From: Ferrovum sp.
GTDB taxonomy: Bacteria; Pseudomonadota; Gammaproteobacteria; Burkholderiales; Ferrovaceae
Length of the DNA: 26,724 nt
Direction of reading: 5' to 3'
NCBI GenBank assembly: GCA_027450105.1
Contig: DAIDKJ010000003.1
Location: forward strand, 1-26,724
A program made the translations under genes and the position numbers. A model generated the notes under the pieces. The model did not search any database. It had not been told where the DNA came from and saw only the letters and a program-made list of their open reading frames with translations. Position 1 is the first letter of the stretch. Each line of letters begins with the position of its first letter. Below are positions 1 to 7,641 of the stretch, piece by piece.

Positions 1-201
1 AACAAGCAGGCTGCCGCCGCACTTCGTCTGCCCTACTACTGGTTTGCAGACCATCAAATGCGGGCGCGGTACCGAATCCCTCATTACCTGATGGGCCGCC
101 TCGTCAGATTTCGTCTCTCGGAACTTTGCGCCTGGGCCACTCAATGTTCGGCAACGCAAGGCAAAAACTCGACGGGATCATTCACAAAGGACGAAAAATG
201 A
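1..201 (+). CDS. Excisionase-like HTH DNA-binding protein (C-terminal part)
   Basis: The reading frame is open from the first base and ends in TGA at 199-201, so the start lies outside the window. The visible 66 residues include RLPYYWFADHQMRARYRIPH followed by a GRLVRFRLSEL segment. This is the usual shape of the MerR-like winged HTH (HTH_17/excisionase family), in which the tract before LSEL forms the wing. Such small proteins act as excisionases or local transcription regulators in phages and integrative elements. The stop overlaps the next start codon (ATGA at 198-201), so the gene is translationally coupled to the primase-helicase and belongs to the early operon. The family assignment comes from motif recognition. 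Whether it directs excision or regulates replication genes cannot be told without the N-terminus and an integrase. Confidence 0.72.
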   Translation, partial: NKQAAAALRLPYYWFADHQMRARYRIPHYLMGRLVRFRLSELCAWATQCSATQGKNSTGSFTKDEK

Positions 202-2504
202 TTGAGTTCAATGAACCGGACGAATTGGTCAGACACAACAGTGATGGCAAACGCGATAACATCCGTGCGGCGTTGTTGGTCAATCTGGAGTCGGTGCTCT
301 TCGCCTTGTTTCCTGCCGGGAAGATGCGCCGTGGCAAGTTTCTCATCGGCGACATTCTGGGCAACCCGGGAGACAGCCTGGAGGTAGTGCTCGAAGGCGA
401 CAAGGCAGGCCTCTGGACCGATCGCGCCGATAATTCTGGCGGCGACATCTTCGCCTTGATCGGTGGTCATTACAGCATCGACGCACACACCGATTTTCCA
501 CGGGTATTGCAACGATCCTCTGCATTGGTTGGGTGCTCTCCCGCCGTCAAGGTATCCGGGACCAGAAGACAAGGAACCGCGTTCAATGACCTCGGACCTG
601 CCACGGCCAGATGGGATTATCAGGATGCCCAGGGCAACCTGCTTGCCGTAGTCTACCGCTACGATCCACCCGGTCAGCGCAAAGAGTTCCGGCCCTGGGA
701 TGCCAAGCGCCGCAAGATGGCGCCCCCCAATCCGCGCCCCCTGTACAACCAGCCGGGGCTTGCCATCTCAGACAAGGCTGTTCTGGTAGAGGGAGAGAAA
801 TGTGCTCAAGCCCTGATTGATGTCGGTGTAGTAGCCACCACCGCCATGCACGGGGCCAATGCACCGACAGATAAAACAGACTGGTCACCTCTGTCCGGAA
901 AATCCGTGCTGATCTGGCCAGACAAGGATAAGCCAGGCTGGGAATATGCCGATCGCGCCTCTCAGGCCATTCTGGCTGCGGGTGCGATCAGTTGTCACAT
1001 TCTCTATCCACCCAAGGATCAGCCGGAAGGATGGGACGCAGCGGATGCGCTTGCTGACGGCTTTGATGCAGTGGGGTTTCTGGCCCAGGGTCCACGGATG
1101 CAGATCCATCTGCCAGCAGGGGGTTCACAGGGAGAGGGCAGCGAATTGGATACCAGCCCTGGAGATTCCGAACAAACCGTGTGGGGTACCGAAGATGCTC
1201 TGGCGCTGGCATTTACCCGGCGCTATCACCAGGACTGGCGCTATGTGTCAGGGTGGGGAAAATGGCTCGTCTGGGATGGTCAGCGCTGGCGCACCGAGGA
1301 CACCCTGGCGTCGACCGATCTGATCCGTCATGTGTGTCGACACGCCTCCTTGAAAGCGAGTAATCCAAAAGCAGCCACCAAACTCGCCGGCTCCAGCACC
1401 ATCAGCGGGGTGGAACGCCTCGCTCGTTCTGATCGGCGCCATGCGGCCACTACGGACGAGTGGGATGCCGATATATGGCTTCTCAACGCCACCGGAGGGG
1501 TGGTAGATCTGCGCACAGGACGAATCCGCCCCCACGATCGGCATGACCGGATGACCAAGATCGCCACGGCGACGCCTCGCGGTCCCTGTTCCCAGTGGCT
1601 ATCCTTTCTGAACGATGTCACGGACGGAGACAAGGATCTGCAGGGCTACTTGCAACGCATGGTCGGGTACTGCCTGACCGGCTCCACCAGTGCCCACGCG
1701 CTTTTTTTCCTTTATGGCACCGGCGCCAATGGCAAGTCAGTGTTCGTCAACACGCTGACCAGCATCCTGGGAGATTATTCATCGACTGCGCCGATGGATA
1801 CCTTTGTGGAAACCCGTGGGGATCGACACCCCACCGATCTGGCCGGTCTGCGTGGTGCGCGTTTTGTGACGGCCATCGAAACCGAGCAAGGGCGACGCTG
1901 GAACGAATCCAAGGTCAAGGCCATCACGGGGGGCGACAAGGTTTCTGCCCGATTCATGCGCCAGGACTTCTTTGAGTACACCCCTCAATTCAAACCCATC
2001 ATCGTCGGAAACCACAAGCCAGCGATACGAAACATCGACGAGGCCATGAAGCGTCGGTTTCACCTGATCCCCTTCACGGTCACCATTCCTCCTGAACGAC
2101 GCGACGGGAAACTGACCGGGAAACTGCTTGCAGAACGAGACGGGATTCTGGCCTGGGCCATTGAAGGATGCCTTGCCTGGCAGCGCGCTGGACTGCACCC
2201 CCCAGAGTGCGTGGTATCTGCCACCAATGAATACTTTGAGGCGGAAGATGCCCTCGGCCAATGGATCGAGGAGCGAGCCCAAATCCATCCGGAAGCAAAA
2301 CAGGCCACCGCCGACCTGTTCGCCGACTGGCGCGAGTGGGCCGAACGGGCTGGCGAGTACACCGGATCGATCAAGCGTTTCGCGGAACTACTGATTACCC
2401 GCGGATTTATGAGTACTCGACTGCACGGCGGAATCCGCGCCATCAAGGGATTGATATTACAGGAAAATCATGAAAACCGTCATTACACCGACGGGCTTGA
2501 TTAA
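198..2504 (+). CDS. P4-type phage primase-helicase (toprim + D5/SF3 ATPase)
   Basis: A 768-residue replication protein that should prime DNA synthesis and unwind the origin in the cytoplasm. A toprim-like half carries VLVEGEKCA (about residues 195-203) and an acidic WPDKDKPG loop (about 240-247). A D5_N-like segment follows near 425-440. Then comes a superfamily 3 helicase ATPase with Walker A GTGANGKS (507-514), an acidic ATAIETEQ-type Walker B region near 554-562 and IIVGNHKP (about 602-609, sensor-like motif C). The C-terminal part resembles the winged-helix end of P4 alpha-like proteins. I chose ATG 198 because an AAAGGA ribosome site sits just upstream and the ATG overlaps the stop of the preceding HTH gene. 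A TTG at 126 in the same frame would add 24 residues that overlap that gene. The repeat cluster just downstream could be its binding site. Confidence 0.93.
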   Translation: MIEFNEPDELVRHNSDGKRDNIRAALLVNLESVLFALFPAGKMRRGKFLIGDILGNPGDSLEVVLEGDKAGLWTDRADNSGGDIFALIGGHYSIDAHTDFPRVLQRSSALVGCSPAVKVSGTRRQGTAFNDLGPATARWDYQDAQGNLLAVVYRYDPPGQRKEFRPWDAKRRKMAPPNPRPLYNQPGLAISDKAVLVEGEKCAQALIDVGVVATTAMHGANAPTDKTDWSPLSGKSVLIWPDKDKPGWEYADRASQAILAAGAISCHILYPPKDQPEGWDAADALADGFDAVGFLAQGPRMQIHLPAGGSQGEGSELDTSPGDSEQTVWGTEDALALAFTRRYHQDWRYVSGWGKWLVWDGQRWRTEDTLASTDLIRHVCRHASLKASNPKAATKLAGSSTISGVERLARSDRRHAATTDEWDADIWLLNATGGVVDLRTGRIRPHDRHDRMTKIATATPRGPCSQWLSFLNDVTDGDKDLQGYLQRMVGYCLTGSTSAHALFFLYGTGANGKSVFVNTLTSILGDYSSTAPMDTFVETRGDRHPTDLAGLRGARFVTAIETEQGRRWNESKVKAITGGDKVSARFMRQDFFEYTPQFKPIIVGNHKPAIRNIDEAMKRRFHLIPFTVTIPPERRDGKLTGKLLAERDGILAWAIEGCLAWQRAGLHPPECVVSATNEYFEAEDALGQWIEERAQIHPEAKQATADLFADWREWAERAGEYTGSIKRFAELLITRGFMSTRLHGGIRAIKGLILQENHENRHYTDGLD

Positions 2505-2509
2505 ATCCA

Positions 2510-2598
2510 TGGTGACAGATGGTGACAGGTTTGCTGATTAACGCCTACACATGCGGGTGTCTAGAGTTAACCGGCAAGCCTGTCACCATCTGTCACCA
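2510..2598. repeat. Inverted repeat of paired GGTGACAG units, candidate replication origin
   Basis: The left arm 2511-2529 reads GGTGACAGATGGTGACAGG and the right arm 2579-2597 is its exact reverse complement. One more T/A pair (2510/2598) gives 20 perfect pairs. Each arm holds two head-to-tail 10-bp units, so there are four units in all. Inside the 49-bp spacer lie smaller nested dyads: TTAAC at 2538-2542 with GTTAA at 2566-2570, and ACAC at 2547-2550 with GTGT at 2557-2560. The whole element is noncoding, starting a few bases after the primase stop and ending before the resolvase ribosome site. From memory, P4 alpha protein recognises iterons of the form GGTGAACAG, which is close to this unit. 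The origin role is inferred. Confidence 0.6.
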
Positions 2599-2622
2599 GA
2601 GCAAAAATACAGGAGAACGACC

Positions 2623-3087
2623 ATGAAAATGACCATTCTGGCGCTGGATCTGGGTACTACGACGGGCTGGGCCCTTCGGGATCGTGAAGGGCAAATCTCC
2701 CATGGTTATACCTCTTTCAAGCCGCAGCGCTTCGAGGGCGGGGGCATGCGCTACCTCAGGTTCAAACGCTGGCTTACCGAAATCAAGGGCATCGCTGGTG
2801 CTATTCACACCCTGTATTTCGAAGAAGTGCGCAGGCACGCCGGAGTCGATGCCGCGCACATCTATGGCGGATTGATGGCCACTCTCACCGCTTGGTGCGA
2901 ACACCACGACATCCCGTACCAAGGCGTACCGGTGGGCGCCATCAAGCGCCATGCCACAGGGCGTGGCAATGCCGGCAAAGACGAGGTGATGGCTGCGATG
3001 TGTGCCAAAGGCCATCCCGTCTTGGACGACAACGAGGCCGATGCCCTGGCGCTACTGCACTGGGCCGTTCAACTGCAAGGAGAATAG
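2623..3087 (+). CDS. RuvC-like Holliday junction resolvase / RNase H-fold nuclease
   Basis: A 154-residue protein with an RNase H-like fold signature. The first strand ILALDLGTTTGWAL carries Asp9, a second acidic site lies in LYFEEVR (Glu67/Glu68), and a C-terminal helix DDNEADALALL carries Asp136, Glu138 and Asp140. This spacing of acidic residues fits RuvC-like crossover junction endodeoxyribonucleases of phages, which cut branched DNA during recombination or before packaging. ATG 2623 is preceded by AGGAGA at 2611-2616, the best start. An in-frame ATG at 2551 would put the inverted-repeat element inside the protein and has no ribosome site. The gene follows the primase and is three bases from the antirepressor start, in the same operon. 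The exact substrate is not shown by the sequence. Confidence 0.85.
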   Translation: MKMTILALDLGTTTGWALRDREGQISHGYTSFKPQRFEGGGMRYLRFKRWLTEIKGIAGAIHTLYFEEVRRHAGVDAAHIYGGLMATLTAWCEHHDIPYQGVPVGAIKRHATGRGNAGKDEVMAAMCAKGHPVLDDNEADALALLHWAVQLQGE

Positions 3088-3090
3088 AGA

Positions 3091-3681
3091 ATGACGACAC
3101 CAAGACTGATTCCTGTCCTGCCCAGGACGCTCAATGGCCAACCTGTCCAAATGGTGGATGCCAGACACCTGCACGCTTTCCTTGGTGTGGGGCGTGACTT
3201 CTCGAACTGGATCAAGGGACGCATTCAGGAATACGGATTTGTTGAAAACCAGGACTACCTTCTCGCCAAAACGGGCGAAAACATCCCTTTTGTTTCAGGC
3301 AAGGACTTTTCCTCTGTTTGGGAGAAAAGTCGTGGCGGCCGACCCGCAGTAGATTACTTCCTCACTCTGGATATGGCCAAGGAACTGGCCATGGTGGAAC
3401 GGACAGACTTGGGACGTAAGGTTCGGCGTTATTTCATCGAATGTGAACGACAGTTGCGCCAATTGCAACAGGGAATTGCCCATTTACGGACTTCGGTGCC
3501 GACTGGGTTGAGCCGTTGCGAGAGACAGGCCATCAACCGGCAGGCCTGGGCTGATGTCGCTGGGGATGCCCAAGCAAAGTTCTATGTCCGGCGTGAAGCA
3601 CTGCTGCGTCAATGTGCCCAATCCGGAGCATTCGCTCCAGTCTCGTTACCTGATGATTTCCGGCCTGACTGGGCAAAATGA
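3091..3681 (+). CDS. AntA/AntB-type phage antirepressor
   Basis: A 196-residue protein. Residues about 15-85 match the AntA/AntB N-terminal domain, with MVDARHLHAFLGVGRDFSNW, an IQEYGFVENQDYLLA stretch and then DYFLTLDMAKELAMVERTDL and KVRRYFIECE. Proteins of this family counteract phage repressors and help switch to lytic growth. The C-terminal part (about 125-196), with SRCERQAINRQAWADVAGDA, resembles the variable helical tails of antirepressors and may bind the partner repressor. The start lies directly after the resolvase stop with AAGGAGA upstream. The repressor it would act on is not in this window. Confidence 0.85.
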   Translation: MTTPRLIPVLPRTLNGQPVQMVDARHLHAFLGVGRDFSNWIKGRIQEYGFVENQDYLLAKTGENIPFVSGKDFSSVWEKSRGGRPAVDYFLTLDMAKELAMVERTDLGRKVRRYFIECERQLRQLQQGIAHLRTSVPTGLSRCERQAINRQAWADVAGDAQAKFYVRREALLRQCAQSGAFAPVSLPDDFRPDWAK

Positions 3682-3692
3682 AGGAGACTCTC

Positions 3693-3896
3693 ATGAAAAT
3701 TTCCGCATCACACTACCCATCGCCCCTGGGCCGATTCCAGCCGGAACCCATGGATGTGGAGGCTACCAAACGCAACGGATGGAAGGAGTTGCGCATTCTG
3801 GTGATCTCGGAAAACGACACCCGTCTGGACTTTGTGGAACGGGAGTTCATCCGTCGCATCGGCAACCGGCTCTATGGGGAGAAGTGCAATGGATGA
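3693..3896 (+). CDS. Small conserved phage protein, unknown function
   Basis: A 67-residue protein beginning MKISASHYPSPLGRF, with a charged core KRNGWKELRILVISENDTRL and a short basic C-terminus. I do not recognise a named domain. It has no signal peptide or membrane segment. ATG 3693 is preferred because AAGGAG at 3681-3686 is correctly spaced. An in-frame ATG at 3678 overlaps the antirepressor stop (ATGA) and would add five residues. The end of this gene overlaps the start of the DUF6362 gene by eight bases, so the two are probably co-translated. A role in early regulation or replication is only suggested by position. Confidence 0.72.
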   Translation: MKISASHYPSPLGRFQPEPMDVEATKRNGWKELRILVISENDTRLDFVEREFIRRIGNRLYGEKCNG

Positions 3897-4296
3897 ATGG
3901 GCCATCGAAGATGTGGCTGCACGATTTGCCGAAGCCGCCGAAACGGGTCGACGGCTTCCACCCGTTCGTGTGCAGGGCTATTTCAATGTGTGGCCCACCT
4001 TTGCTCGCGATCAGTGGGAAACTTTCGCGGCAGAACAGCCCGAATATCGACATCTTCCACCCGGTCCAGCCGCCATCGAGAGGATGCTGGAAACCATGTG
4101 CTGGATGTTGTGGCTCGAGGTAGAGCAGCGGCATCTGATCTGGATGCGAGCCAAGCAATATGATTGGCAGGACATTGCCCGGCGTTTCGGGTGTTGCAGA
4201 ACCACTGCCTGGCGACGCTGGAAAAACGCCATCAACCAAGTTGTACTTCACCTGAATGGCGAAAAAACTTCCAAACAGAAAGGGCACGCAGGGTAA
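3889..4296 (+). CDS. DUF6362 family HTH protein
   Basis: A 135-residue protein resembling the DUF6362 family found in proteobacterial phages. The N-terminal segment WAIEDVAARFAEAAETGRRL, followed by PPVRVQGYFNVWPT, is the family hallmark as I know it. The C-terminal half has MRAKQYDWQDIARRFGCCRT and then TAWRRWKNAI (about residues 91-121), which reads as a helix-turn-helix with a recognition helix after the RRFGC turn. DNA binding is therefore likely, possibly for control of the following late region. ATG 3889 overlaps the preceding gene and has a GGGGAGAA ribosome site just upstream. It is the last gene before the structured leader at 4297-4492. Confidence 0.78.
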   Translation: MDEWAIEDVAARFAEAAETGRRLPPVRVQGYFNVWPTFARDQWETFAAEQPEYRHLPPGPAAIERMLETMCWMLWLEVEQRHLIWMRAKQYDWQDIARRFGCCRTTAWRRWKNAINQVVLHLNGEKTSKQKGHAG

Positions 4297-4342
4297 TGGT
4301 TCCCATGAATGTCCTTGTTTTACCGTGAATGTCCATTTCGAG

Positions 4343-4377
4343 ACCAAAACCGCGTGCAACACTTTGGGCGGTTTTGG
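4343..4377. promoter_or_regulatory. 9-bp inverted repeat in leader region
   Basis: CCAAAACCG at 4343-4351 pairs exactly with CGGTTTTGG at 4369-4377 across a 17-base spacer. It is not followed by a T-tract, so a terminator is unlikely. An AT-rich TAAAAT lies right after it (4380-4385), and the motif TGAATGTCC is repeated just upstream at 4306-4314 and 4326-4334, 20 bases apart. Operator or leader RNA structure are both possible. Confidence 0.4.
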
Positions 4378-4393
4378 CATAAAATTCGACTAC

Positions 4394-4407
4394 ACTCTGA
4401 ACAGAGT
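4394..4407. promoter_or_regulatory. Perfect 14-bp palindrome, possible operator
   Basis: ACTCTG at 4394-4399 and CAGAGT at 4402-4407 form a perfect dyad with a two-base centre in the noncoding stretch between the DUF6362 gene and the methyltransferase genes. Its size suits a dimeric regulator site. No partner protein can be named from the sequence. Confidence 0.35.
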
Positions 4408-4445
4408 TGCGAGCAAAACGGAACGCTTGCAAATCTCTACCCCAT

Positions 4446-4484
4446 ACCCGCTCAAGATTTGAACTTCAGCGGGTTTTTTATTTT
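4446..4484 (+). terminator. Terminator-like hairpin just upstream of the methyltransferase start
   Basis: ACCCGCT at 4446-4452 pairs with AGCGGGT at 4468-4474, followed by a T-rich run to 4484 interrupted by a single A. This has the form of a rho-independent terminator. It ends only eight bases before ATG 4493, so no promoter fits between it and the gene. It would end early transcripts, act as an attenuator, or need antitermination for the downstream genes to be made. Confidence 0.65.
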
Positions 4485-4492
4485 GGAATTCC

Positions 4493-5872
4493 ATGACCTC
4501 CTTGCAGATCGAATACCGTCCACTGGAGTCGTTGATTCCGTTTGCCCGTAACGCAAGAACTCACTCGGATGAGCAGATAGTTCAGATTGCGGCGAGCATT
4601 CGGGAGTTCGGGTTCAATAGTCCTATTCTGGTGGATGGGAAACACGGAGTTATTTCAGGGCACGGACGGATTCTGGCAGCACGCAAACTGGAAATTGAAA
4701 CTCTGCCAGTGATCGAACTGGCACATCTTACGGAAATCCAGAAGCGCGCCTTCATTCTGGCCGAGAACAAACTGGCAGAACGGGCCGGGTGGGATCAAGA
4801 TCTTCTGTCCCTGGAACTAGCCGATCTGGAAGCCACAGGGTTCGATCTGGAACTCACTGGATTCGATGACAGCGAAATCCGCTCGTTGCTCAACACCCAG
4901 AATGAAGCCGAATCTGAGACAGGTGACGACAGTGCTGATGAGGTGCCTGAGGCTCCAGTCATCCCCATATCGCGCATTGGCGATATCTGGCGGTTGGACG
5001 AGCACCGCCTGATTTGTGGGGATGCCGCTGATTCTGCCGTGATCAAGACACTGATGGATGATGAGCGCGCCTCACTGTGTTTTACCAGCCCCCCCTATGG
5101 CAACCAGCGCGATTACACCGACAGCATCAAGGATTGGGACGGTTTGATGCGCGGGGTCTTTGCCCAACTGCCTATGGCGGCCGATGGTCAGGTGCTCGTG
5201 AATCTAGGTTTGATTCATCGAGAAAACGAAGTCCTCCCCTATTGGGACGGCTGGCTTACCTGGATGCAAACCCTGAACTGGCGGCGCTTTGCCTGGTATG
5301 TGTGGGATCAAGGGCCGGGAATGCCGGGAGACTGGAGTGGGCGTCTGGCGCCGAGTTTTGAATTCATCTTCCATTTCAACCGCAAATCGATTCGCCCCAA
5401 TAAAATCGTGGAATGCAAGCACGCCGGTCATGAGTCTCATCTGAGGGCCGATGGATCATCCACCTCGATGCGCAAAAAAGATGGGGAAGTGGACGGCTGG
5501 TCCCATGCAGGCGCGCCGACCCAAGAAACCCGAATCCCTGACAGCGTAATCCGCATCATGCGGCACAAGGGCAAGATCGGACAGGACATCGATCACCCTG
5601 CGGTATTTCCGGTGGCGCTGCCGGAGTTCATCATGGAGGCCTATTCGCGGAAGGGCGATGTGGTGTTTGAACCTTTCAGTGGTTCAGGTACCTCGCTTCT
5701 CGCCGCACAGCGCACAGGACGCAAATGCTACAGCGTGGAAATTGCACCGGAGTATGTGGATGTGGCCATTCGCCGCTTCCAACAAAATTATCCGGATGTT
5801 GCCATCACCCTGGTGGCAACTGGGCAGTCCTTCGATCAGATTCAAGCAGAACGGGAGATGGTTCATGTCTGA
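4493..5872 (+). CDS. ParB-domain / DNA methyltransferase fusion with TSPPY motif
   Basis: A 459-residue fusion. Residues about 6-95 form a ParB/Srx-like domain with PILVDGKHGVISGHGRILAA. A linker of about 60 residues leads to an SAM-dependent methyltransferase in beta-class order: catalytic motif IV TSPPY at 198-202 and SAM-binding FEPFSGSGT at about 391-399. The SPPY form is commoner in N4-cytosine enzymes than the DPPY form of adenine enzymes, so m4C is the better guess, not proven. Phage fusions of this type probably modify phage DNA against restriction or influence packaging or segregation. ATG 4493 directly follows a terminator-like hairpin and has only a weak GGAA ribosome site. The gene overlaps the next methyltransferase by eight bases. 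Confidence 0.9.
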   Translation: MTSLQIEYRPLESLIPFARNARTHSDEQIVQIAASIREFGFNSPILVDGKHGVISGHGRILAARKLEIETLPVIELAHLTEIQKRAFILAENKLAERAGWDQDLLSLELADLEATGFDLELTGFDDSEIRSLLNTQNEAESETGDDSADEVPEAPVIPISRIGDIWRLDEHRLICGDAADSAVIKTLMDDERASLCFTSPPYGNQRDYTDSIKDWDGLMRGVFAQLPMAADGQVLVNLGLIHRENEVLPYWDGWLTWMQTLNWRRFAWYVWDQGPGMPGDWSGRLAPSFEFIFHFNRKSIRPNKIVECKHAGHESHLRADGSSTSMRKKDGEVDGWSHAGAPTQETRIPDSVIRIMRHKGKIGQDIDHPAVFPVALPEFIMEAYSRKGDVVFEPFSGSGTSLLAAQRTGRKCYSVEIAPEYVDVAIRRFQQNYPDVAITLVATGQSFDQIQAEREMVHV

Positions 5873-7118
5873 AGCAAGCCAGATCCTCTCCAATCTACGA
5901 ATCGAGCAGCGGTCTATCGATGTCCTGATTCCCTATGCCCGGAATGCCAGACAACACTCGGATGCTCAAGTGGCACAGATTGCCGCCAGTATCCGTGAAT
6001 TTGGCTGGGGTGCGCCAATTCTGGTGGATGGGCAGAACAATGTGATCGCAGGCCATGGTCGATTGCTTGCCGCTCGAAAACTCGGGTTGACCAAAGTTCC
6101 CGTGGTGCCCATGACCCACTTGACCGACATCCAGCGCAAGGCATTGATTCTGGCCGACAACAAAATCGGCGAGAATGCCACCTGGAACAATGAACTGCTC
6201 GGTCTGGAACTGACCGAACTCAAGGAAGCCGGCGTGGATCTGGATCTCACCGGATTCTCGGCCGAGGAATGGGATGTGCTCATCAATGGGGGCGAACCGG
6301 ATAATTCAGGACTCACCGATGAGGATGCGGTACCCGAAGTCCAGGAAACTCCGATCTCCAAAACCGGAGATATCTGGATCGTGGGTGAGCATAAAGTGCT
6401 CTGTGGCGATGCCACCAAAGCTGGGGACTATAAGAAATTGCTCGGTGACGAACTGGTGGACATGACCTTCACTGACCCACCCTACAATGTGAACTATGCC
6501 AACACCGCCAAGGACAAGATGCGTGGCAAGAACCGCCCTATCTTGAACGATAATCTGGGCGAGAATTTCCAGGCATTTCTGGAATCTGCCTGCCAGAACA
6601 TCCTGAATCTCACCAAAGGCGCGGTTTACATCGCCATGAGTTCCTCAGAACTCGATACCCTGCAGTCGGCATTCAGATCGGCCGGTGGCAAATGGTCAAC
6701 CTTCGTGATCTGGGCCAAAAACACCTTCACACTGGGTCGTGCCGATTATCAGCGGCAATACGAACCAATTTTGTATGGATGGAAGGACGGTGCCGATCAC
6801 TACTGGTGCGGCGCCCGTGATCAGGGTGATGTGTGGCAGATCAAGAAACCCCAAAAGAACGACCTTCATCCGACGATGAAGCCAGTGGAACTGGTGGAAC
6901 GTGCGGTGAGGAACAGCAGCAAGACCCGCGATCTGGTATTGGATCCCTTCGGCGGATCAGGAACCACCCTGATCGCCTGCGAGAAATCCGGGCGGCGAGC
7001 GCGGCTGATCGAACTCGATCCCAAGTATGTGGATGTGATCGTGCGCCGCTGGCAGGAATTTACAGGTCAGGAAGCGAAACGCGCCAGTGATGGCGCGAAG
7101 TTCAACAATGAAGCATAA
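5865..7118 (+). CDS. ParB-domain / adenine-type DNA methyltransferase fusion with DPPYN motif
   Basis: A 417-residue paralogue of the preceding gene. Residues about 13-105 are the ParB-like domain (ARNARQHSDAQVAQIAASIR, GHGRLLAARKL). The methyltransferase carries catalytic DPPYN at 204-208 and SAM-binding LDPFGGSGT at about 359-367, near the C-terminus, again the beta-class order. DPPY points to N6-adenine methylation. The start is ATG 5865, which has GGGAGA upstream and lies eight bases inside the previous gene. A longer frame from 5658 would run antiparallel to no evidence and overlap the neighbour by 200 bases. The two fusions align well in the ParB part but differ in the catalytic part, so they likely arose by duplication or parallel capture and then diverged in target. 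Confidence 0.91.
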   Translation: MSEASQILSNLRIEQRSIDVLIPYARNARQHSDAQVAQIAASIREFGWGAPILVDGQNNVIAGHGRLLAARKLGLTKVPVVPMTHLTDIQRKALILADNKIGENATWNNELLGLELTELKEAGVDLDLTGFSAEEWDVLINGGEPDNSGLTDEDAVPEVQETPISKTGDIWIVGEHKVLCGDATKAGDYKKLLGDELVDMTFTDPPYNVNYANTAKDKMRGKNRPILNDNLGENFQAFLESACQNILNLTKGAVYIAMSSSELDTLQSAFRSAGGKWSTFVIWAKNTFTLGRADYQRQYEPILYGWKDGADHYWCGARDQGDVWQIKKPQKNDLHPTMKPVELVERAVRNSSKTRDLVLDPFGGSGTTLIACEKSGRRARLIELDPKYVDVIVRRWQEFTGQEAKRASDGAKFNNEA

Positions 7119-7158
7119 TCCATTTCATGAGAATTGCGGAGATTGGTAGCGAAGACCC

Positions 7159-7641
7159 ATGTCAAATATTGAATATCCAATTGCAGTGGTGGCGTTGGAA
7201 GCACCACCGAGAGCCCGACCTTCCATCTATCCAGAACCCTTCGCCTCACGCATGACGGGGCGCGAAAAACGCGTGCTTGGCGATTTGTTCGGCTTATCGA
7301 ACTTTGGTGTCAATCTGACGAATCTCGTGCCAGGTGCCTGCTCCTCCTTGCGTCATGCTCACACAAAACAAGATGAATTCGTTTACATCCTATCTGGACA
7401 TCCAGTTCTCATCACAGATGCTGGCGAGACACTACTAGCACCTGGTATGTGCGCAGGCTTCAAGGCTGGAACTGGCAATGCCCACCAACTGGTCAACCGG
7501 AGCGATGCCGACGTGCTTTATCTCGAAGTAGGTGACCGCAGCGCCAGCGACAGTGCGAACTATCCAGACGATGATCTTCAGGCTATATTGGGAAAGGGTG
7601 GAAAATGGCAATTTCTCCACAAGGATGGCACCGCCTATTGA
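7159..7641 (+). CDS. Cupin-domain protein, probable cargo gene
   Basis: A 160-residue single-domain cupin. The first cupin motif is visible as His66-x-His68 and Glu73 in RHAHTKQDEFVYILSG. The second contributes His109 in GTGNAHQLVN, giving a complete metal-binding set. Small cupins of this type are metal-dependent enzymes or sugar/auxiliary-compound binding proteins, and the substrate cannot be told. It has no known role in virion assembly and lies between the methyltransferases and the packaging genes, so it is likely a cargo gene (moron). No strong ribosome site is evident before ATG 7159. Its end overlaps the convergent DUF3489 gene by seven bases. Confidence 0.85.
   Translation: MSNIEYPIAVVALEAPPRARPSIYPEPFASRMTGREKRVLGDLFGLSNFGVNLTNLVPGACSSLRHAHTKQDEFVYILSGHPVLITDAGETLLAPGMCAGFKAGTGNAHQLVNRSDADVLYLEVGDRSASDSANYPDDDLQAILGKGGKWQFLHKDGTAY

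Noticed and set aside
126..197. N-terminal extension of the primase from a TTG at 126
   Set aside because: It overlaps the end of the HTH gene completely, and ATG 198 has a ribosome site and a stop-start overlap.
2551..2622. Longer start for the resolvase at 2551
   Set aside because: It would translate through the right arm of the inverted repeat and lacks a ribosome site, unlike ATG 2623.
5658..5864. 69-residue extension of the second methyltransferase
   Set aside because: It overlaps the first methyltransferase in another frame and does not resemble the ParB family; ATG 5865 has a ribosome site.
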